The notes beneath the pieces were generated by a model. That model was not told the DNA's origin and did not search any database. It saw only the letters and a program-made list of their open reading frames with translations. A stretch of DNA of 64,000 nucleotides from Owenia fusiformis (lineage: Eukaryota; Annelida; Polychaeta; Sabellida; Oweniidae). The stretch is taken from assembly GCA_903813345.2 (NCBI GenBank), contig CAIIXF020000005.1, positions 8,375,375 through 8,439,374 of the forward strand, given 5' to 3'. A program made the position numbers and the translations under genes. Below are positions 55,258 to 64,000 of the stretch, in pieces; the first letter of the stretch is position 1, and each line of letters starts with the position of its first letter.

Positions 55258-57783
55258 ATGAAACCAGATCTTTCAGTTCAAAAAGAGGTAAAAGGTGATG
55301 TGCAGATCTTGACATCTGGCCTCGTAGTAAGATATTGTACAATAGTTGTGGATTTATTAAAAAACTTTATGTAGATATCTATAAAGAAATTGCACAACAG
55401 TTGTTTATGTATTGATTGATTTTTTAAAACAACTTTAAATTATATAGTTTAGTTTAGTTTTTAGTTTAGTAAGTACATGTATGTACAATTACTCAATAAT
55501 AACAATGTTTTTAAAGATGCCTCAACCAACACCAAGTGTTGCCCCTAAAGGGAATGGAACAAAATATGTTTGTGTGGCTGTTACTGTTGTCTTAGTTGTT
55601 GCCATGGTGATAGGAGGATTCTTTGGAGCATTGTATATGATGCATCACACAACATTGAAAGTAAGCATTTTGAATATTTAAGAGTCTGTGTATTTTTGTT
55701 CATTTATTTCATCCATCGTATTTACTGTGTATAAATAAAACTTTTACATTATTTTGCAAGTATTTCTGCAGTTCTGTATCAGATAGTTGAAATTGTTTTG
55801 GTTAAAAAAACATGCATCTAGACAATGTAACCATGGTAATTGGCCATCACTGACCATAGATTGACCCGAGTTACCCATAGTACGACATTTACTTTGAATG
55901 GTACTTCTGATCATCTTATAATGTATACCATAATAGATCTACTATGATCTGACTATTGTTTACCATAATGTTGACCACATTCAAAATGTTGACCACAACA
56001 ATGTTGATCATTTGACGATAGTATGACAGAGTTGAGCAAATTAATGTCGATCATTTGGCTATAGTATGTAAATATTCAGATTTCGCTTCATTTTTTAATA
56101 ATCATTGGCAGACAGTTGAAACAACCATAAATGCTGCAGGCAGACACATGAAAGAGAAGATCCAGATTGATGAGAATAAAGAGACTGCCACATTGGAGGG
56201 AATCGATGATCAAACTCAATATATGCTCATTATGGACTACAAACATGTAAGTGACTGAAGCATGTTTCAGTACGGGATAAAGAATATAAATACAACATGA
56301 TTTGATACCATACATTCCATAAAAAACAGGAGCTATATAAATATCATAAAAAATAAACATTAACTATGTTTAAGTCCTTGAAAAGATGTTATTAGTGAAT
56401 ATGTGAATATATCTCTACTTTGGATGTAATCACTGTACAGTTTAATTTTATAAATGTTATGGTTACCCAAGTGTGATGTGAAAGTATTTTCTTTCCAGCC
56501 AAAAGTATATATATATATTTCATGAATTTAACATGATGCACTCTTGTAATTGCAATGTTAATGTAATATGTCTTAAACATGCATGCTGCTTCAAGGGAAA
56601 AATACAAAACATTATTTGAATAATGTTTTGATTGAATGCACATTTTGAATTCAGGGCTTAAGTATTAGCAGAATTTGGATGAATGGGAGTGAGCCCCGCT
56701 GTTTTGTAGCACACTTAGACAAGAATGGATTTCCAACCATCCAAGAGATGGCAAGATATTTGGAAAAACAACCAGCAGACCCAGAATTTGTGAGTTCAAT
56801 TTTTGAGAATTTATTTACCTATAATTACTGCAACTTATACGTTCATATAATTTATCAAATGTCCTTTAGATATTTGACCATGATTTTTAGATCATCATGA
56901 AACATCATAAAATATTGTCAAATAATCTGCAATTTGATGTTCTTTTATCTCCAGTAGATGAAATGACTGAGCAAAAGTCATCAACAAAAACAAGGCCTTT
57001 TTCTGAGCTATGCTGTATTATTTTGCAGGAGAGCAGTTTTGATCCTACAAGACAGAGCTTCTCTGTCGATATTGATCCAATAGAAGACATCAGTTTCCTT
57101 GGAGATGAGGTGGAAGCCATGTGCAAGGGCCTGCAAGCATACTGGGCCCACCCCAGGAACCCACCAAAACAAGGTTAAAAATTAATCCTGATAAAAAAAA
57201 AAAACTATAGCTCTGATAATATATGTGTGAGAGCTAGTATTTTCTAGGGTAGACTGTAGCTTAAAACATTTACATGTTGGTGTGCGTTTTTCAGGGCAAG
57301 GTTCCGAAAATAGGCAAGGCTTATCATAATTATATCGGAAATTTATTATTATTTCTTTGTCTAGATTCCACCATGCATATGATATTCTGATGACAATCGT
57401 CTCACTTTCAAAGTATGCACTTCATTATTACTTTTACAGGGAAGGCTCTGATGCGGCAGAAGCGGGATGACAATGATGAAGAAGACATGTTTTATCCCAA
57501 CGTCACTAGAGATTGCCCCTTGCCAGAGTATGGATTCCTCCTTTGTAACCAGGATACAGAAGAATCATGCAATTATAAGTGTTGCAAGAATTATTTTTGC
57601 TTTCGCTTTTATGATCTGAATGAAGAAGGTGAGTGGGATATACGCGAATGGTGTTTTGTTTGGAACTGCACCGAAAAAGTGCAAAACGATATGTGCGACT
57701 GTGTCTATGATTATCAGTACATACCAGTAAACATCTACATGTATATCGGAGTTGTTGAAGATCCTGTTACAGATGAACCATAA
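55258..57783 (+). CDS. BRICHOS-domain type II membrane precursor, copy 3
   Basis: Six exons: 55258-55326, 55517-55660, 56112-56246, 56655-56789, 57029-57173, 57440-57783; 323 residues. It differs from copy 2 at only five residues by my reading: Ile to Val and Arg to Gly before the membrane helix, Ser to Ala in the helix, Thr to Asn in the HLDKxGFP loop of BRICHOS, and Ser to Pro in the linker before the furin site. The RQKR site and the whole 105-residue ten-cysteine peptide are the same as in copy 2. Start, phases, membrane helix and BRICHOS residues (D113, C132, C193) are as in copy 2. It is the last gene of the array and converges on wdr6. Confidence 0.85.
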
Positions 57784-59250
57784 GTCACAGGACAAAAATC
57801 TTGTAGGCAACTACTGGCAAACTGACCATTCAGAGCAAAACAGACAAACAATGTAGCCTAAATGAACATAATATTCTAAGAATGAATTCATGAATGAAAA
57901 TTTGATTTTGTAAAACAAAAATATTTAATCTACCCTGTTCTAATACCATACAAATAAGATGCTCTGAGTAATTACTATGAAAGTGGGTTCCAATCAGGAT
58001 CTCCTTATGCAAAATTAATTATAAACCCTCTTACATATACACATGTTTCCATGGGTTGTGTAACATATATTCACAAAAACTTTCAGAATAAAAAAAAACG
58101 TTTAAGAATCATATACCTTACAAAAATGAACATTTCTGGAAGAAATGTTTTGTGGACTGTTATACCTTAACTTTGGATGATCTTATATAAGGCTTTGTCT
58201 TCTTATTTTAAGACATCCTTATGCAAAATCATTTTTAAACCCTCTTACATATGTTTCCAATGGGTCGAAAACTTATATTCACAAAAACTTTCAGAATGAA
58301 AAATGTTTCATAATTGTATGACTTACAAAAATGAACATTTCCAGAAGATCTTATCACTTTTGTTTTGGAGGTTTTTATACTTTATATCTCATGTTGTGTG
58401 GACCTGTATACCTTAGGTTTTGGATGATCTTATATAAGGCTTTTGTACCTTATCTTGATACACCCCACTGATTTATAACAATGAAGTGACCTCATTTGTA
58501 TGGTAATAGATCACCTATAATATGAAATTTTCCAAATATGAAAGTTTCATTTTATATGCGTTTCTGTATTTTAAATCCATATGATTTACAGCATGCTTAT
58601 TATATACAAATATCCAAGATTTGAATAGTGAAATTCAAAGAGTCTCTAAGACATATTATATTTTAGATTTTATAAACTGCAAAGAAAACTTGGCATATAC
58701 TCAAAAAGTATTCGCAACGGTGTTATAAAGTACACATATGGTGCTTAGTAAATTACATTTTGTCTAGGTTTTGACATTACTATGAACCGAGGGTAGAAGG
58801 TGTATCCAAAATGTATAATACTAATGAAACTAAAATGTTATTTGTGAAGAACTAAATAAATGTAGATGAATTAAGTGAACCTTGTGGTCTTATAAGTGGC
58901 CGGATCAATATTTTAGTGTCCTTCAACAAAGAAAAAACATAATTAATCTAGTCAGGTCTTAACCCCCTCCCCGTCAAAATGTAATGCGCGGTGTAAAAGT
59001 AGTTGCAACGTTGATTTGTATTTTTTTCACCATGCCTTACAAACCAGAAATCGCAGAAACACTAGGAAAGTAAAAATCAATGTCTGTCACCTAATAAAAT
59101 AGCGTTTACACCCCCCCCAAATGTAATCAATTACATTTTTTTGACAGACATTGAAATATTGACCCAACTCCTAACAGGTCAAAACATCTGGGAATCCTTA
59201 ATCATATCAAGTAAACCTGGTGGAAATTAAATGAATATTTTCTAAACCAA
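57784..59250. other. 3' flank of BRICHOS copy 3
   Basis: Follows copy 2's flank closely to about 58710, then has a deletion relative to copies 1 and 2 (the CACACTGTTTTCAAAC stretch is missing) and continues with more divergence to about 59250. Confidence 0.5.
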
Positions 59251-59748
59251 GTGGTTGTACAAGATGTTTTCACATTTACACACAATTCCCAGTTTATTTG
59301 CTATCCTCTCACCATTTGACATGCAATTTGGAGCAAGATGAAAACAAAAAACTAGACATCTTCACATGAGGTACATGCAAAAGTAATTCTCACAATAATT
59401 GTTTTCTATATTATCCATAACAACAGTTTGTACTAAATCAACATGATGAAAAAAGAAAGTTGCCAGTCACAAAACATTGGTGACTCATATAAAGATATGT
59501 ATTGAAACTTCAAAGTTCATATTAAGTTCATCTTCCTAAAAGCCATGCATGACTGCAGTTTGAGGACATATTGTTGATATGTACAACAGATTCATATGTA
59601 GTATTTTCCATATGTAGTATTTTCCTTATGATGTGTCCTTTTTACAACAATCCCTCTAAGTTTTAAAAGCTGGAAACCCTCACCACATACAACAACAGTC
59701 TGGTCCTGCCTGAAATCAAACAAATCAAGAAATTAATAGATTTAAGAG

Positions 59749-60575
59749 ATGTTTGGGGTAGATAACACCCGAGAATATATTTCATATCTGAGGAGCAGAC
59801 TGGATCTATTGTATATATCCTACTCAAGTCAGGAATGGACAGCTGTCATGTATTTGCCCACCCTCTAGAATTTTTCTGTGTTGTTTAGTGTTTTACTGTT
59901 GGAAGCGAAAATTGGAAGTACAGTGTACTCCTCAAATTATTATCAAAATTGCAAATGAACAATGAATGGTCTGTATTTATGACACATATTTATAAAATGA
60001 TGACCAAGAAAACGGGTTTAATAATTTGAGATTGGATAACCACTAAATTATTGAGAACTCATCAAGCAAGAGACATAATATCAGTAGATATACTATACTA
60101 GTTTGGCTTCAGATATAGGATTTATACCTTTAGAAATGTATAAGGGTTGTGTACTGGGAGGTTTGGGATATATCCTATATCCAAAACTGACCGTACATAA
60201 CTGGTGTATCCCATACTTGAGTGGGTTTTCAGTAGATGATAGAAAATCCTCAACATGGATTAGGTTGGTAGCTCCTTCTTTATCACTCAAATTAGTCTCA
60301 TTTCATGTCTTTTATCCATATGTTTTAAATTTTCCAGATTTTCATTCCACTATTTTCAGAATTATTTTTAATTTCTCGTCTGAAAAAGTCCCACAATGCA
60401 TCATTACACTGCATGAAAAAATAATAATTATATTGACAAATTTGCGGGAGTGGGATGGATATATCATTTCTGCCTGCATTTGGCCTGGGGCGGCACATAT
60501 ACACTATATCCTGCCCACTCCTCAGATATGATATATATTCCCTGGTGATATCTACCCCAAACCCACTCAAGTTTA
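59749..60575. mobile_element. Inverted-repeat element downstream of wdr6
   Basis: GTTTGGGGTAGATAACACC and ATATTTCATATCTGAGGAG at the left (59750-59800) pair with CTCCTCAGATATGATATAT and GGTGATATCTACCCCAAAC at the right (60510-60567). It is about 0.8 kb long. The frames inside show no domain. A MITE of unknown superfamily; ends approximate. Confidence 0.6.
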
Positions 60576-60708
60576 GTATGAGGTACGAATATTTACGGAA
60601 TCTAGGAACAATTCTCAGGACAAAACCGTATATGTCAAAATCTTCAACATCTTTTGAGATTGAATTTCCATAAAATCAATTAAATATTAACTTTAAGAAG
60701 TTAAGTTA

Positions 60709-60814
60709 GTGGCCTCCATAGGCCAAGGGAAAAGGACTGTTTAGGTCAATATGAAAGTCACTTCTATCTATATTGAGCTTAATAGTACTTTTCCCTTGGT
60801 CTATGGTGGTCTCC
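60709..60814. repeat. Short hairpin downstream of wdr6
   Basis: CCATAGGCCAAGGGAAAAG near 60717 pairs with CTTTTCCCTTGGTCTATGG near 60788, around a ~50-bp spacer. It is close enough to the wdr6 stop (60933) to lie in its 3' UTR. Confidence 0.55.
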
Positions 60815-60932
60815 TTGTCATATGCAATACTTATCTCAGTAGCACTTGGAATAAATCAACAGAAAGTTAGCATCATTGAGTAAAGAAATATCCTAAATGA
60901 GTGGTGTAGCTGCAGTTTTCACTCACCAGACA

Positions 60933-63592
60933 TCATACATACTGCATATGTGGCTGATAATGCTGATGCCCAGCCACAAGCACATGTGCACTTGTTTAAT
61001 GTATTCTTTGTAGAAATATATAAATAAATAGTAAAAAAAACAAAAAAAACTGACCATTTGCTACTGGAGTCTTCGTTTGTGATGTTCACATTTGAAAGAT
61101 CCATACTGGCTATATCAGCAACACTGACATAACGAGATAATATGCAGTCAATCTGAAAGAGGTTTATGTATTATATTTTACATGCAACACGACACATTTA
61201 GATAAATATAAGTTCCATTGACTCCACTTAACAAAGAAAATATACTTCCAGACATTCTGACAAATTGCTGTCATATTCACTCAGTATAGGCAACTTATTA
61301 AGAGGAGAGCTATAGGTTAAATTTCTTCAAAAAAACTTATCCAATTTTGACCAGGATATTATTAAGAATTGGTCAATTGCCTTGAATACACTTGAAATGA
61401 TTAATCAATTTCCACTCAGTGTTGTAATATACAATCTCAATACCATCCCAAATAGTAGTGTTGTAATAAATCAAATCAAAATAGTAGTGTTGTAATAAAT
61501 CAAATCATTACTACTTGGTATAATATAATGAGTGTTTACCTTTTTGAAATCAGGAGAGATTCTCCATACATTCAGCCTCTGGTCTATAGAAGCTGTTATG
61601 ATGTCACCACCCTCAAGGGCTTGAATACCTGTGATTTGAGCCCCATGTGCACTGAGTTGTACACAACGTTTTATCACAGACAATGTAAGCTGGAAAGTGT
61701 TTCTTTGTAGACTTTCTGATTTTTGTGTAGCTGTCAATAGGTGTATCGCCAGTGAGTTGTCATCTCCTCCACTGGCCACTACGTATTCACTGTCATGAAC
61801 CTGTCGTATACAGATACTATTTACACCAGATTGATGTGCAGGTAGTATCAACACAGGGGAAATATCTGCATCCAAAGTCAACTCAGACTTTTCAGTTGTC
61901 TTTGAGAATATTTTGGAGATATCCCATAATGCAATTTTACCATCTGTTCCTCCTGAGTAGACAATTAATGACGGAGCACCATCTATAGTAATGACTTCAT
62001 GACCAATTGTTAGAACACAATGTTGATGGAAATCACTGTCCCCCACTAATGTTAGATTGTTTGTTTTTTCTTGAAAACTATAGAATCTTAAAAATCCATC
62101 AGAGCACCCAGCTGCTAGAAAATGAAAACCATGTAGATCATCATTTTTTAAACTTTCCCCGAGGTTACAAGCTGTAACGTCCATAAATCTGGTCTCAGGG
62201 TTGGAATCAACTTGAGTCGATCGCCAATGTTTTTGTCGTTTCAATGATTGTGACATTGTGTATGAAGTAAGTAGTTCATACTGACACTGGACTTCACGTG
62301 CATTATTTTTGGTCCCATTTTCTGATATTGATGACATGGCTGTAAATATATTGATACACCAAACTTTGATTTGAGCCCTCCCACCACCAGAGAAAAGAAT
62401 CATGGAGTGTGGTGAAGTGGTGGATGAAGTTTCAACACACTTCTTGTCTATGGAGATGGCACTTGGGCTGGTTGCCAGGCAACGGACACTGGACACATGA
62501 CCTTGGAGCCTCTCTTTCACTGTCAGCTGACAAAGGTCATCATCATCTAAATGCTGGTTAAGTTTACATGTACTGAATATTGTGAGATAATGGAAATTGA
62601 ATCCCTCAACAAGGAAAAAACCAATGCATGACATCAAACATTTGGATTGCTTCTAATTTAACGTTAATTCTGATATATATTCTTAACTACCGTATAATAT
62701 GAAGATCCATGAAAGTACTGTTTGAAGTGAGAGTATAATTAATAAAATAAATAATAATAATACCAAATAATTGATTAAGCTTGTTGAAAAGGATACTTTG
62801 GTTGATTGCAACTATGTTTATAAAGGTATCTTCACTGCCCGTCACACACACAGAAACAGTGGTTCCACCTGGTGTTTGAATACTGCATAGATGTTTCACA
62901 CAGGTCAGTTCCCTCCCATGTAGACTAGACTGAAATGTCATAAAATACAAGGTCAAAGAATTCCAAAATTGTTGCACCCTTCTTCGCGGAATGCTAAACT
63001 GAACGAGACTAAAACACTTGTATCTTTCCAAGCTTTGCCTCCATGTCCTTTGGTCCATAATTAACCTCTTGAATACCCAGAGTGACGGATATATCTGTCA
63101 CAAATGAAATAAGACTGGTGCCCAGAGGGACGAGAAAATCCGTCACAAAATTTTTCACAAAAATTGCTCTCATTTGAACAATTTTCATCCAATTTACACA
63201 AAAATTGTTTTAAAACGTGTAGAAATGATCTCTGCCGTCCAATTTTACTAAGCTGAGCATCTAAAGTTGTATAGGTATGTAATAAAATGTCAAAAGGTGG
63301 CAAAAAATGAAAAATTCTCTGGTTTCATGCCAATTTTAGAGCCTGGGATTCAAGAGGTTAATAGATTAAACAACCATGTTTTATTAGGTTCAGGTTATGT
63401 ACATGAAGTTACCTTCAGTGTTTTGTGGGCTGTATTAATGGTTGCACGATGAAGTTGGACAGTCCCTGCTTTGACACAAACGAATCTGACATCTGTGCCC
63501 CTCTGGCTATAATCCCAGGCCCTGTGCCCACCTCCACACTGCAGTGCCACCTTTCTTTCACTGTTAGCAACATCATAGCAAACAAACTTGTC
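60933..63592 (-). CDS. WDR6, 3' five exons (tRNA wobble 2'-O-methyltransferase subunit)
   Basis: WDR6 (yeast Trm734/Rtt10) is a WD40 scaffold that pairs with FTSJ1/Trm7 to methylate the ribose of tRNA position 34. Minus-strand exons in reading order: 63592-63413, 62929-62797, 62546-61540, 61152-61055, 60990-60933, joining in frame. Exon one has the hallmark CGGGHRAWDYS, like CGGGHRSW of vertebrate WDR6. The next has SLHGRELTCVKHL and TGSEDTFINI. The long exon carries WD-type blades: GHVSSVRCLA, AAGCSDGFLRFYSF, SGGTDGKIALWDISK, HQSGVNSICI, SGGDDNSLAIHLL and GDIITASIDQRLNVWRIS, plus NPETRFMD matching PETRYMS. The end (YVSVADIASMD, then CAHVLVAGHQHY) resembles the vertebrate C-terminus. The acceptor of the long exon (62546 or 62573) and the last intron are the least certain; phase favours the choices given. 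The 5' exons lie beyond the right edge. Confidence 0.85.
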
Positions 63593-64000
63593 CTAAAAGA
63601 TGAAGTTGACATATTTGTACATGTATTTTATTTAGCAAGAACGTGACAGATGAAATAATCCGACACTATTACTTGGACTGTATTATTAGAATCAAAAGTA
63701 GTAGCCTGTCTGGAATATCTCATGCACCTCTTTCTTGCACTATTTTGCATGAAAATCAAAAATACTATACTTTTCATATCTTATTCCCATTGGTTGGGTT
63801 TTGTAGGGTTAGTAAATTTTTTATTTTTTTATTTGTTTATTCATATATATTTCAACATCAAATGTACAGTAAACGGGTGACACTTCACGTGTACATTCCC
63901 GTGTTTATCATCAAACATGAAATGTACAGATTGGGGATCTGCTTGTGTGATGAATGCTACTATCTATGTCTGACTTAAAATGTGTCATATAATGCCCACT
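63593..64000. other. wdr6 intron (probable)
   Basis: Upstream of the first visible wdr6 exon on the minus strand. No further wdr6 exon is recognisable before the window ends; the short plus-strand frames are not supported. Confidence 0.4.

Larger units (their letters stand above)
49150..59250. repeat. Tandem unit 3 of the BRICHOS array
   Basis: Opens with the same ATAAACTGTTGTTTTTGAGT and ACCATAACAAATTAATTG words as unit 2 and runs to about 59250, past GTCAAAACATCTGGGAATCC. There similarity ends, and no fourth unit follows. It contains two private insertions (50839-53952 and 54781-54994) and BRICHOS copy 3. Confidence 0.8.

Noticed and set aside
56905-57126. Antisense ORFs over BRICHOS exon 5 (all three copies)
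   Set aside because: They are shadows of the conserved sense exon.
61528-61988. Plus-strand ORFs across wdr6
   Set aside because: They are complements of wdr6 coding sequence.

Overview
This window looks like nuclear DNA from an animal, most likely a marine invertebrate. It is AT-rich, its genes are split by introns with ordinary GT/AG borders, and it is crowded with small DNA transposons. Its genes are animal ones: a rhodopsin-class receptor pair, the ciliary protein SPEF1, the tRNA-modification subunit WDR6, and furin-processed BRICHOS membrane proteins. The sequence does not fix the phylum; lophotrochozoan or invertebrate deuterostome are guesses.

Layout. 0.1-1.6 kb is a terminal-inverted-repeat element with an internal ~604-bp tandem repeat. 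1.9-10.2 kb holds two copies of an intronless melatonin-receptor-like GPCR inside a local duplication, with a LINE relic on the minus strand between them. 10.3-11.4 kb holds the last three exons of spef1 (+). From about 14.1 to 59.2 kb there are three tandem units, each carrying one six-exon BRICHOS gene (+): copy 1 at 17.1-20.0, copy 2 at 44.5-47.0 and copy 3 at 55.3-57.8 kb. Unit 2 is split by about 19.6 kb of foreign, repeat-rich DNA (23.07-42.67 kb). That segment contains foldback elements, a ~237-bp satellite, nested TIR elements, a 63-bp G-tract and an internally deleted LINE whose first ORF has PHD and CCHC fingers. 60.9-63.6 kb is the 3' part of wdr6 on the minus strand, convergent with the BRICHOS array.

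The most interesting system is the BRICHOS array. Each gene encodes a type II membrane protein: short cytosolic tail, one transmembrane segment, BRICHOS domain, an RQKR furin site, then an acidic C-terminal peptide with ten conserved cysteines. By analogy with BRI2, chondromodulin and the polychaete arenicin precursors, the BRICHOS domain would chaperone the peptide before release. I recognise no known family for the peptide. Copies 2 and 3 encode the same 105-residue peptide; copy 1 encodes a diverged 96-residue one with the same cysteine framework. Insertions present in one unit and absent from another (SINE, TIR elements) give clean empty sites that order the duplications: copies 2 and 3 are the younger pair.

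All splice junctions were read by eye from frame and consensus, without transcripts. Repeat boundaries marked approximate were also set by eye.
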